This document shows positions 9,643-17,754 of a stretch of DNA of 64,000 bases, piece by piece. Where the stretch lies: the NCBI RefSeq assembly GCF_004771275.1, contig NZ_RQEV01000008.1, positions 124,001-188,000 on the forward strand. Direction: 5' to 3'. Each line of letters starts with the position of its first letter. The first letter of the stretch is position 1. The notes under the pieces were generated by a model, which did not search any database, was not told where the DNA came from, and saw nothing but the letters and a program-made list of their open reading frames with translations. The DNA comes from Leptospira fluminis. Its GTDB lineage: Bacteria > Spirochaetota > Leptospiria > Leptospirales > Leptospiraceae. Made by a program: the position numbers and the translations under genes.

Positions 9643-9858
9643 TCTCCTACCGTCGCAAAATAAAATCAGATTCAAAATACCGAATATTCCAATACATAAT
9701 TTAGAATAGAATGAAATACGAATCATTCATCGGACGAACTCCCTTCTCACCGAAATCTTCGTCCGATGGGTTCCGGCACTACGGAACTTTTCTATCAATA
9801 TATCGAATATATACGGATTCGACGAAATACGGAAAACGAAAAAACGCCAAATTGAATA

Positions 9859-9886
9859 TTGACAATTGTCTGCCCGAAATGATAGT
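9859..9886 (+). promoter_or_regulatory. Candidate promoter with embedded palindrome before the LytS-like kinase
   Basis: TTGACA at 9859-9864 is a consensus -35. GATAGT at 9881-9886 after a 16-bp spacer is a 4/6 match to -10. The -35 overlaps a perfect 10-bp palindrome, GACAATTGTC (9861-9870), which could bind a dimeric repressor. If this promoter is used, the transcript would start near or after the first possible start codons, so translation could be leaderless. Confidence 0.4.
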
Positions 9887-11338
9887 ATGGAACCGTTTCG
9901 GAAACGAATTCGCAGCAAAAGCGATTTTTTCAAAATGCCGGAAAAAGAAAACGGAAATACCGACCAAAGAACCCTCGAAAGCGGCGTTGCGATCCAAAGC
10001 GTATTGGAGAATATCCCTGTCCTCATCATGGCCATGGACGAAAACTCCGGAATCGTATTTTGGAACCGGGAGTTGGAAAAAATCACGGGTTTCACCTTCC
10101 AGGAAGCTGTCTCCGATTCGGAAGCCCTCTTTGCCTCTCTTTTGCCCAATACCGAATATCGAAAAACGGTCACCGACATCTTTCTGAAATCCGATAGTCA
10201 TTTTGAAAATTGGGAAATCGAGCTCCAGACCAAAACTCAGGAATCCAAAACGGTCTCCTGGTCCAGGATTCCTTCCCGGGCTCATATTCCCGGCTGGAGA
10301 AACTGGATCGTAGGAGTCGATGTCACCCAACGAGTGGAAGTGGAAGGAAGCCTGCAGAAATCCGTAAAGATCCTTTCAGATTTCCAGACCGCCCTCAACG
10401 CCGTATCCATCGTGGCGATCACCGATAAAAAAGGAACGATCATTTACTCGAACGACAATTTCTGCAAAATCAGCGGGTACAGTAAAGAGGAATTGTTGGG
10501 GCAAAACCACCGCATCGTCAACTCTGGCTTTCACGATCAGGAGTTTTTCCGGAATTTATGGCAGACCATCTCCCGCGGAAAAATATGGAAAGGGGAGATT
10601 CGAAACAGGGCCAAGGACGGTAGAATCTACTGGGTGGATACCACGATCTCTCCCATCTTCGATGAAAATGGCAAGCCGATCCAGTACCTTGTTATACGAA
10701 ATGAAATTACGGAACAAAAAGAGGCCGAGGAAAAGGCCCGCCAAGCGGAAAACACGCTCAAAACCTTCCAGGATAGGATGAGCCCTCACTTTCTATTCAA
10801 CACTTTGAGCATCATCCACTCCTACCTCGAAACGAATTCCTCTCTGGCGGATTCCGCCATTCTGATGTTGGCGGAAAATTACAGATTTTTAATCGATAAC
10901 GCGAATAAACAATTGGTTCCCTTCGATGTGGAATGGCAATTTATGGAAAATTATATCAATCTGTTGAAATTGAGATTCCAGGATTTTATGGATGTGGAAC
11001 TCACGAAAGAAGGGGATTTCAGCAGATGCGTACTCCCCCCTTTGATCCTACAGCCCCTTGTGGAAAATTCCTATATACACGGAATCCGGGACAAAGAAGG
11101 ACGCGGAAAAATCTGGGTGAACGCAAAAATCCAAGGTAAAAAGACGGTGATTACGATCCGCGACAACGGAGAAGGACTCAAATCCACCGTCAACCATTCT
11201 CGAACCTTGGGAAATATCTCGGAGCGTTTGAAATATTACCTGATCGGATCCGAACTGAAAATAGACAACCATCCGGACGGAGGCGCCGTAGTCACGGTGC
11301 TTTTTGAAGAGCCGAACCGTTCGGAGTTCCGGAGGTAG
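9866..11338 (+). CDS. PAS-PAS sensor histidine kinase of the LytS/YehU type
   Basis: A 490-residue cytoplasmic kinase without clear TM helices. Two PAS domains (about 45-155 and 175-290, the second ending in a PAC-like VDTTISPIFDENGKPIQYL) precede a His_kinase domain with the phospho-acceptor motif MSPHFLFNTLS and an HATPase with N-box LQPLVENSYIHGI and G1 RDNGEGL. The start is uncertain: TTG at 9866, ATG at 9887 or ATG at 9935, none with a strong ribosome site. The gene ends one base before the LytTR regulator, so the two form a pair. Confidence 0.9.
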   Translation: MSARNDSMEPFRKRIRSKSDFFKMPEKENGNTDQRTLESGVAIQSVLENIPVLIMAMDENSGIVFWNRELEKITGFTFQEAVSDSEALFASLLPNTEYRKTVTDIFLKSDSHFENWEIELQTKTQESKTVSWSRIPSRAHIPGWRNWIVGVDVTQRVEVEGSLQKSVKILSDFQTALNAVSIVAITDKKGTIIYSNDNFCKISGYSKEELLGQNHRIVNSGFHDQEFFRNLWQTISRGKIWKGEIRNRAKDGRIYWVDTTISPIFDENGKPIQYLVIRNEITEQKEAEEKARQAENTLKTFQDRMSPHFLFNTLSIIHSYLETNSSLADSAILMLAENYRFLIDNANKQLVPFDVEWQFMENYINLLKLRFQDFMDVELTKEGDFSRCVLPPLILQPLVENSYIHGIRDKEGRGKIWVNAKIQGKKTVITIRDNGEGLKSTVNHSRTLGNISERLKYYLIGSELKIDNHPDGGAVVTVLFEEPNRSEFRR

Positions 11339-11339
11339 A

Positions 11340-12071
11340 ATGTCCCAGCCGGCCCAAGAATTGAAAATATTGATCGTAGAGGACGAAGCCCCGACTCGGG
11401 AATTGCTCGTGAACTATTGTCTGAGTCGCTCCGAACTCAAACTTACCGGACTTGCGAAGGACGGGTTGGAAGCCCTGAATTCCCTTCAGACCAACTGGTA
11501 CGATCTCGTTTTTCTGGATATCAATCTCCCGAAGCTTTCGGGATTGGAGGTATTGGAAAAACTGGAAAAAATCCCCTACATAGTGTTCATCACTTCTCTC
11601 CGGGATAAGGCGATAGAAGCGTTCGAGTTCGGAGCGATCGATTACTTGCTTAAACCGTTTTCGCGGGAAAGATTCAACAAGGCGGTGGACAGGGCCCTGG
11701 AATTCATCGGAAAGCAGGGTGCCGAGAGTCAGAATGCCTTTAACGAGCACGGTCTATTCATTTTAGAAAAGGAAAATTATTTCCTGATTCCGTACAAAGA
11801 CATCGTGTACATTTCTTCGAGAGATAATTTCAGCATTATCCACACGGAAAGCAAAGAATACGTGACGTACAAATCCCTGAAGGCCCTGGAAACGAAGCTG
11901 CCTCCGAGACAGTTCCTGCGAATCTTCAAACAATTCGTCATCAATCTGGAATACCTGATTCGACTCCAAAGCGACAGTACCGGAAATTACACCGTATTTC
12001 TCAAAGACGAGGAGGAAACCCAACTTCCTGTGGGTCGAAAATACATCTCCAAAATCAAGGAACTCCTCTAG
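11340..12071 (+). CDS. LytR/AlgR-type response regulator (REC-LytTR)
   Basis: The cognate regulator of the preceding kinase. The receiver holds the acidic pair E14/D15 and phospho-acceptor D60 (FLDINLP), with a KPFSRERFNKAVDRAL helix 5. The C-terminal LytTR DNA-binding domain (about 145-240) carries ISSRDNFSIIHTESKEY and PRQFLRIFKQFVINLEYL. The ATG at 11340 follows GGAGGTAGA. An upstream in-frame TTG at 11304 lies inside the kinase gene and is not needed. LytTR regulators bind direct repeats at a few promoters; the targets here are unknown. Confidence 0.95.
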   Translation: MSQPAQELKILIVEDEAPTRELLVNYCLSRSELKLTGLAKDGLEALNSLQTNWYDLVFLDINLPKLSGLEVLEKLEKIPYIVFITSLRDKAIEAFEFGAIDYLLKPFSRERFNKAVDRALEFIGKQGAESQNAFNEHGLFILEKENYFLIPYKDIVYISSRDNFSIIHTESKEYVTYKSLKALETKLPPRQFLRIFKQFVINLEYLIRLQSDSTGNYTVFLKDEEETQLPVGRKYISKIKELL

Positions 12072-12130
12072 ATTTTGCCCCTGTATTTCCGCCGAAAACC
12101 CTCCGGATTGATCGAATGGCCCCCTGCCCG

Positions 12131-12159
12131 TTGACTATCGAAACGGATTGCCGTATAAA
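12131..12159 (+). promoter_or_regulatory. Sigma70-type promoter of the Crp/Fnr gene
   Basis: TTGACT at 12131-12136, a 17-bp spacer and TATAAA at 12154-12159 give a near-consensus housekeeping promoter. It lies 41 bp before the ATG at 12201 and points toward the regulator gene. Confidence 0.7.
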
Positions 12160-12200
12160 ATACCTGTCCAAGCAACAAAGGACAAACGAGGTATTGATTT

Positions 12201-12908
12201 ATGGCTACCGCCTTGGCATATAAAATCGAAGAAGAGAAAACCCCTTCCGTTTCTGCCTGGTCTACGTTTCCGGTTTGTTCGAAAGATCTATATAACTATC
12301 TTTTGGAGCAGAAATTCGGAAAACGGACCCTAAAACTTCCCAGAAAAAGCATCCTATTTTCCGAAGGAGAAGGAACAAAAGGGTTTTACCTGATTTTAAG
12401 TGGTACCGTCCGGACATTCAAAGACTCTCCGAACGGCCAAAGACAGCAGACTTTGAAAATCTACTCTCCGGAAAGTTGGGTAGGATTAAGAGACGCGATT
12501 TCCGAGGATTCGTACAATAAAACCGCGGAATGCCTCGAAGACACCGTCGTAATCTACATCAACGGAGAGGACACCAGACAGTTATTCAACCAAGATTATC
12601 GCTTTCAAAATGCGATTCTGAAATACATCTCCAAAGAATGCAAATCCGCCGAAAATCGGATCTACTCTATGGGAACGAAACAAGTGCATTCCAAACTCGC
12701 GGAATTTCTACTCTCCCTGAAGGAAAAATACGGCTCAGAAATCAACGTAAAATTTAGCCGCGAAGTCATGGCTACGACGATAGGATCCAAAACGGAAACC
12801 CTGGTCCGGGCTCTTGCCGATTTGAAGGCGAAAGGATGGATCGAAATAGATAAGAATTTCATAGCGATTCGAAACGAAGACGCCCTCCTAAAATTGATGG
12901 AAATCTAA
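12201..12908 (+). CDS. Crp/Fnr-family transcriptional regulator
   Basis: A 235-residue regulator with an N-terminal cNMP-binding beta-roll (FSEGEGTKGFYLILSGTVRTF, about 50-150) and a C-terminal winged helix (FSREVMATTIGSKTETLVRALADLKAKGWI). The cyclic-nucleotide phosphate-binding signature (RxxSA) is not obvious, and no Fnr-type cysteine cluster is seen, so the effector is unknown. It starts with ATG at 12201, with ACGAGG upstream. The next gene follows closely on the same strand. Confidence 0.92.
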   Translation: MATALAYKIEEEKTPSVSAWSTFPVCSKDLYNYLLEQKFGKRTLKLPRKSILFSEGEGTKGFYLILSGTVRTFKDSPNGQRQQTLKIYSPESWVGLRDAISEDSYNKTAECLEDTVVIYINGEDTRQLFNQDYRFQNAILKYISKECKSAENRIYSMGTKQVHSKLAEFLLSLKEKYGSEINVKFSREVMATTIGSKTETLVRALADLKAKGWIEIDKNFIAIRNEDALLKLMEI

Positions 12909-12914
12909 TACCGA

Positions 12915-13601
12915 TTGATCTGGTGGAAAACATTGGACGTGAAAACGAAAGTCGAATCTTCCCAATTAACTATTCCCGTTCATTTGGTATCCATTTCCGC
13001 AAGGTTAGATTTACCCGTCGGCGCGAAGAAATTGGTACTTCTTGTCGAAGGTGTATCCGAAAGATTGGGCAATCTAGCCAACGTTCACTTCAGCAAGTTG
13101 TGCGAAAAATTACATTCCAGAAATATAGCGACTCTTCAGGTCGAAAGTCTACTTACGATTCAGGAAAGATCGATCTCTTTCAATCGAGTGGACACGATTC
13201 TACTCAGGGACAGACTCTTCTCGGTGGTGGCCTGGTTACGCGCCCAGAATAAGACAAAGAACTTCCGCCTTTTTTGTTGCGCCTCCTACGACGCGGTCGC
13301 CTACGTCGTCAAAGCCGTCTTGGAGAAGAAGATGGATCTGGACGGAATTATTTCCGTTTCCGGAAATCCCGACGGCTTGGACGGGGACGGTTCGATCCGG
13401 TTGGCGATGCCCGTACTTCTGATCTACGGAGGATTCGACGTACGGCGGATCAAAAAAATGGAGAAATCTCTTCTTCGACCCGTCCGGAACGAACGCGACT
13501 TGGAAATCGTGCAATTGTCCTCCGGTTCTTTTACGGAAGAGAAAAAATGGGAACAGGCGATGGATAAAATCCAACTCTGGCTGGATCACATAGATCCGTA
13601 A
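12915..13601 (+). CDS. Alpha/beta-hydrolase-fold protein with degraded active site
   Basis: About 228 residues resembling the small dienelactone-hydrolase-like proteins often linked to phosphoribosyltransferases: LVLLVEGVSERLGN strand, NIATLQVESLLTIQE, a nucleophile-elbow position reading CCASYDAVA, and a PVLLIYGGFDV strand. The elbow has lost the flanking glycines of GxSxG, and the position that normally offers the catalytic histidine reads SSGSF. It may therefore be a non-catalytic relative. The start is unclear: TTG 12915, TTG 12933 (with GGTGG upstream) or GTG 12939. It lies 6 bp after the Crp/Fnr gene and is probably co-transcribed. Confidence 0.7.
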   Translation: MIWWKTLDVKTKVESSQLTIPVHLVSISARLDLPVGAKKLVLLVEGVSERLGNLANVHFSKLCEKLHSRNIATLQVESLLTIQERSISFNRVDTILLRDRLFSVVAWLRAQNKTKNFRLFCCASYDAVAYVVKAVLEKKMDLDGIISVSGNPDGLDGDGSIRLAMPVLLIYGGFDVRRIKKMEKSLLRPVRNERDLEIVQLSSGSFTEEKKWEQAMDKIQLWLDHIDP

Positions 13602-13621
13602 CAATCTTACGTACTTTTTCG

Positions 13622-13645
13622 GATTCTCGCAGTCTAACGAGAATC
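13622..13645 (+). promoter_or_regulatory. Stem-loop abutting the start codon of the SDR gene
   Basis: GATTCTCG (13622-13629) and CGAGAATC (13638-13645) form a perfect 8-bp stem with an 8-base loop, ending one base before the ATG at 13647. No T-run follows, so it is not a standard terminator. It would cover the ribosome-binding region and could limit translation, or be an operator. Confidence 0.5.
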
Positions 13646-13646
13646 T

Positions 13647-14612
13647 ATGAAAATATTTGTCACCGGAGCTTCCGGATTCGTCGGAGGTGCGATCGCAAAA
13701 GAACTCATCTCCAAAAAGCACACCGTTTTAGCCCTTTCCCGTTCCGAAACTAGCGACCAAGCTTTGCGATCACTGGGAGCGCAAATCGTTCGAGGAAGTC
13801 TAGGTTCCGTCGATCCTTCCCTTCTGCAAGAAGTGGACGCCATAGTACATTGCGCCGCCTTTGTAGGACCTTGGGGAACGAGGAAGGATTTTTGGGATGC
13901 GAATGTGGAAGGAACCCGCCAATTATTGAAGGCGGCCGAAACCGCGGGCGTCAAGAGATTCGTTCACATGGGTACGGAAGCCGCCTTGTTCAACGGCCAA
14001 AACATGATCGGAATCGACGAGACCTACCCTTATCCGAAATCCACTCCGTATCTGTACAGCGAAACGAAAGGGGCAGCAGAACGGGCCGTCCTAGCGGCGA
14101 ATTCAAAAACGTTTCAAACCCTCTCTTTAAGACCTAGATTCGTATGGGGGCCCGGAGATACGTCGATTTTGCCGGTACTCCTGAAGATGGTTTCCGAAGG
14201 AAAATTTCTATGGATCGACGGAGGCAAGGCCAAGACTTCTACCACTTACATCGGAAACCTGGTCCACGCTACGGAACTTGCGCTTACGAAAGGAAACGGA
14301 GGGAACGCCTATTTCGTCACGGACGGTTTTGACCAACCTTTCCGCTCTTTTTTGACGGAGATGATGCGAACGCAAGGAGTGGAATTGCCGAGCGGTTCCG
14401 TTCCTTCTTCAATAGCGGGAACCCTGGCCTGGATCGTGGAAGGTGTTTGGCGTCTTTTCGGAATCCGGAAGGAACCTCCTCTAATGCGTTTTGCAACGGA
14501 TATTATGGGAAGAGAATGTACGATCAGGATCGATAAGGCCCGGAAAGAACTAGGTTACGAACCGATCGTAGACGTTGCCTCCGGTTTAAAGGCGATGAAA
14601 GCGCCCGCCTAA
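13647..14612 (+). CDS. Extended SDR: NAD-dependent epimerase/dehydratase family protein
   Basis: A 321-residue Rossmann-fold enzyme with the nucleotide-binding TGASGFVGGAI at the N-terminus, the VHCAAFVGPWG strand and the catalytic YSETK (YxxxK). The C-terminal KARKELGYEPIVDVASGL stretch is typical of 3-beta-hydroxysteroid dehydrogenase or sugar-epimerase-like proteins. The family oxidises or epimerises sterol, sugar or flavonoid substrates with NAD(P). Substrate cannot be read here. It starts immediately behind a stem-loop and converges on the metallo-hydrolase gene. Confidence 0.88.
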   Translation: MKIFVTGASGFVGGAIAKELISKKHTVLALSRSETSDQALRSLGAQIVRGSLGSVDPSLLQEVDAIVHCAAFVGPWGTRKDFWDANVEGTRQLLKAAETAGVKRFVHMGTEAALFNGQNMIGIDETYPYPKSTPYLYSETKGAAERAVLAANSKTFQTLSLRPRFVWGPGDTSILPVLLKMVSEGKFLWIDGGKAKTSTTYIGNLVHATELALTKGNGGNAYFVTDGFDQPFRSFLTEMMRTQGVELPSGSVPSSIAGTLAWIVEGVWRLFGIRKEPPLMRFATDIMGRECTIRIDKARKELGYEPIVDVASGLKAMKAPA

Positions 14613-14674
14613 CGTTAGAATTCCGCCGGATCGCGGCTCCGACATTCTTCGGTGGCCCGATCCGTTGTCGACTT

Positions 14675-15607
14675 CTACTTTTTCTGTTCCACCGGAATGG
14701 ATTGGTGGCCCGGATGAACCTGGATTTTCGGATATTTCGCGGCGAGAGCCTTTAGGAAATCCAAACTTTCCCGGTTTCGTTCCGGATCCTCCGTATAACT
14801 TCCCGGAATCACCGAATTTTCCCAACCCCAGCGAGTATGGCAGGTATCCCCTGTTACCAATTGCAGACCGTTACTGCTGCGTACTAAAAATGCCAAACTC
14901 CCCACGGTATGTCCCGGCACTTGCAGGATGTAAAAGGATTGGTCTCCGAAAAAGTCCAAGACTCTTGCGGCAGCCGTTTCCGTCTCGGTAAAAGTCAATT
15001 CTTCCAAAGCGGGAGCAGGACCTAATAGCCGATCCGTGGTTCCTTGAACGAACATATTTAGGAAATTTCTCTTCGTGCTTTCCCGTTTTCCGGTGAAAAT
15101 CGGAGTTCCGGAAGGAAAATCCAAGGTGCCCATGATATGGTCCATGTGCATATGGGTTAAGAAGACGCCGTTCACGTTCTTGTTCTCTTTCTTCAACCAT
15201 TCTTCGGAAGTGACGTGGATTTTCAGATCGGCGGTATTCATTGCGGAGGCCACCATCGAGGAAATCGGCCATTCTTTAGGATCCTTTCTGAATACTTCCG
15301 CGACTCCCGTATCGATCACATACCGGCCGAACTTGGGATGATCGATCACGTAAAAATAGATTTGAATGGGTTCCTTTCCCGGTTCCAATTTGGCATCCCT
15401 GGCCTTCTGATCTTTCAAATTGATCAGACCGCCACGATCCACGGCCCAATCCGCGGAAACGATCTTCTGAAAAACGATCGGTCCTCTTTCCGCAAGAGGC
15501 ACATCCGCCAACGTTCCCGGTTTTCCCCGAACCACTTGGAAGGAAGAATGCGATGTTACGGAACAAGAAAGCAGTGCCAAAAAGACGGAGAGTCCGAAAA
15601 ATTTCAT
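14675..15607 (-). CDS. MBL-fold metallo-hydrolase lipoprotein
   Basis: A 310-residue protein. The N-terminus is a lipoprotein signal (FLALLSCS, Cys near 15). The metallo-beta-lactamase fold shows the complete zinc motif [10 protein letters not shown], then [17 protein letters not shown] and HPGHQ. This arrangement resembles N-acyl-homoserine lactonases and related secreted hydrolases. The substrate is unknown; the lipid anchor places it in the envelope. No strong ribosome site is visible before the ATG at 15607. Confidence 0.87.
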   Translation of the reverse strand: MKFFGLSVFLALLSCSVTSHSSFQVVRGKPGTLADVPLAERGPIVFQKIVSADWAVDRGGLINLKDQKARDAKLEPGKEPIQIYFYVIDHPKFGRYVIDTGVAEVFRKDPKEWPISSMVASAMNTADLKIHVTSEEWLKKENKNVNGVFLTHMHMDHIMGTLDFPSGTPIFTGKRESTKRNFLNMFVQGTTDRLLGPAPALEELTFTETETAAARVLDFFGDQSFYILQVPGHTVGSLAFLVRSSNGLQLVTGDTCHTRWGWENSVIPGSYTEDPERNRESLDFLKALAAKYPKIQVHPGHQSIPVEQKK

Positions 15608-15942
15608 ACGAACAGATTGGAAAAATTCGCTTAGAAAGCAAGGGAATTTCGTTCATCTGGAAGACCCTTTCGCCAAACCTGAGACTGGTGCACCGCAACG
15701 AAAGACGGGACCTTTTCAATCTCGTAACATTTCGGAATCGCTATTCAAAATAAACGTTTTAAAAGAAAACATTGTGTTTGTTCGAATTAATTATTTATTG
15801 ACGTTGCTTTATCCTTGATTAGAATAGCTGAAATTTTCACACCCTCTCGCTTCATTCGAGTCGATGTTCGAAAACGTTAGTCTTTTTTGCATAAGAAAAG
15901 AAGAATCCGATCTTAAACTCACTTTCTTTTAAGGACATATAC
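15608..15942. promoter_or_regulatory. Intergenic region with promoter for the SpoIIE-TPR gene
   Basis: A 335-bp AT-rich spacer between divergent genes. TTGACG (15798-15803), a 16-bp spacer and TAGAAT (15820-15825) make a good sigma70-like promoter pointing right. AAGGACATATAC before 15943 supplies the ribosome site. No convincing gene or RNA was seen in the rest. Confidence 0.55.
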
Positions 15943-17754
15943 ATGCTCGCTCAAGAACAGAGTTTTCAAAAATTCGTTTGGACTTTGGAAAAGAAATGGA
16001 TTCAGATCGTTTGCGTACTCGGATTCACTTTGGTCCCGATTTTCGGCGGATTGGATTATTTCATCATCCCGAAAAATTACCTGGACCAAAACCTGACGTA
16101 TTTTTTCACTCTAAGAGCCGCCGCTAGCCTGATCGTTCTCGTCCAATTCATTATTTTAAAATATTCCCCTCCGAATCCTTGGAATGCGATTCATGCGTAT
16201 GTGTTCACTTTCATCGTAGGGGGAATCATTTCCCTGATGACGACCCGTCTCGGTGGATTCGAATCTTCCTATTACGCCGGACTGAATCTGGTTCTTATCG
16301 CGGTAAATCTCTTCCTACCTTGGAACGCATGGAAGGGAGCGCTGAACAGTCTCATCATCGTCGCCCAGTATGTGATCCTCAACCTGCTGTTGGATCCGGA
16401 ATACCAGGTTATTTCAATCATCAACAATCTCTATTTTATGTTGGGAACCATCGTGATCTCGGTGACGATTGCGCACTTTAAATTCTCTCTGACCAAATCC
16501 GAATTCGAAAAGATGGACATGATCAGCAATTTAAAGTCCCAGCAGGATGGGGATTACTTTCTCACCTCTTTGGTATTGCAGCCGTTGAGCTTGAACCTAG
16601 CCAAAAGCAATTCGGTGAATATCGAATTCTTTACCAGTCAGAAAAAGAAATTCGTATTCAAGACTTGGCGCCAGGAGATCGGAGGGGATATCAGCGTCTC
16701 TAACGTGATCACCTTAAAAGGAAGAAGTTACGCGGTTTTCGTAAACGCGGACGCGATGGGAAAATCCCTACAGGGAGCAGGAGGAGCGATCGTATTCGGC
16801 GCGGTATTCCACGCTATGGTCCAAAGAACCAAGATGATGGAGGTTCTACAGAACCAATACCCCGAGCGCTGGCTAAAAAACGCCGTCATAGAATTGCAAA
16901 AGACGTTCGAGAGTTTTGACGGCGCGATGATGATCTCCATGGTGATCGGATTGATCGACGAGGAGTTAGGACTCGTATATTACATAAATGCGGAGCATCC
17001 CTTCCCCGTCCTCTACCGGGACGGAAAGGCCACGTTCATCGATTCCCAGATTTATTTCCGAAAAGTGGGAATGCTGGAATTGAGGAGCAAATTATTCGTA
17101 AGCCTATTCCAGATGCATTCGGGAGATGCGATCATTTTAGGTTCGGACGGCCGGGAAGACCTGATGGTCTTCGACCCCGCCGTCAACGCCAAGGGAATGG
17201 TGGAGGACGAAAACTTCTTTTTGGAGAAAGTGGAGAGAGGAAAAGGCAAGCTGGAAGGAATCGTAACCGCTCTCCAGGAATCCGGAGACATCATAGACGA
17301 CCTTTCGCTTGTAAAAATCACGTTCAACCCTCCCAAGGCTCCGGCCTCCCTCAAAAATGGATCGGGACAGGACTCCTCCTCTCCTAGACTGGATCACTTA
17401 AAGCAGATCGTAGCTGACGGACTCAAAAGCGGAAGTATGGATAAAGCGATCGAAGCCGCAAAGGAAATCGTGGAAGCTTTTCCCATCGAATCCCACTATC
17501 TGTATTTTCTATCCAAAAATCTGAACAAAAACAAAAATTACAAGGATTCCATAGAATACGGGGAAAGATTCCGGAATCGGAATCCCAATCATGTGAACAA
17601 TCTAATCGTATTATCGGATTCTTATAGACGAATAGGCGACTCGAAGAGGGCGGAATTGCTTCTTCGGGACGTCTTTTCTCACGAGCCCGAAAATCCGATC
17701 GCGCTAAATCTTTTAGGAAGGCTGAAACACGTAAATGGAAAAAACCTCGTCTAA
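15943..17754 (+). CDS. Membrane SpoIIE/PP2C-type phosphatase with TPR tail (paralogue 1)
   Basis: A 603-residue protein. Six or so TM helices fill about 20-180. A short linker (SQQDGDYFLTSLVLQPL) leads to a SpoIIE/PP2C domain (about 215-460) with the metal-site motifs NADAMGKS, GSDGRED and DDLSLV. The C-terminal 130 residues form TPR-like helices (ESHYLYFLSKNLNKNKNYKD, NPIALNLLGRLK). SpoIIE phosphatases usually dephosphorylate STAS-domain anti-anti-sigma proteins; no such partner lies nearby. The 3' end overlaps the PilZ-methyltransferase gene by 20 bp. Two paralogues lie at 26347 and 59585. Confidence 0.9.
   Translation: MLAQEQSFQKFVWTLEKKWIQIVCVLGFTLVPIFGGLDYFIIPKNYLDQNLTYFFTLRAAASLIVLVQFIILKYSPPNPWNAIHAYVFTFIVGGIISLMTTRLGGFESSYYAGLNLVLIAVNLFLPWNAWKGALNSLIIVAQYVILNLLLDPEYQVISIINNLYFMLGTIVISVTIAHFKFSLTKSEFEKMDMISNLKSQQDGDYFLTSLVLQPLSLNLAKSNSVNIEFFTSQKKKFVFKTWRQEIGGDISVSNVITLKGRSYAVFVNADAMGKSLQGAGGAIVFGAVFHAMVQRTKMMEVLQNQYPERWLKNAVIELQKTFESFDGAMMISMVIGLIDEELGLVYYINAEHPFPVLYRDGKATFIDSQIYFRKVGMLELRSKLFVSLFQMHSGDAIILGSDGREDLMVFDPAVNAKGMVEDENFFLEKVERGKGKLEGIVTALQESGDIIDDLSLVKITFNPPKAPASLKNGSGQDSSSPRLDHLKQIVADGLKSGSMDKAIEAAKEIVEAFPIESHYLYFLSKNLNKNKNYKDSIEYGERFRNRNPNHVNNLIVLSDSYRRIGDSKRAELLLRDVFSHEPENPIALNLLGRLKHVNGKNLV

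Noticed and set aside
9711..10187. Open frame across the promoter and 5' part of the LytS-like kinase
   Set aside because: It overlaps the real kinase frame and reads as low-complexity basic sequence.
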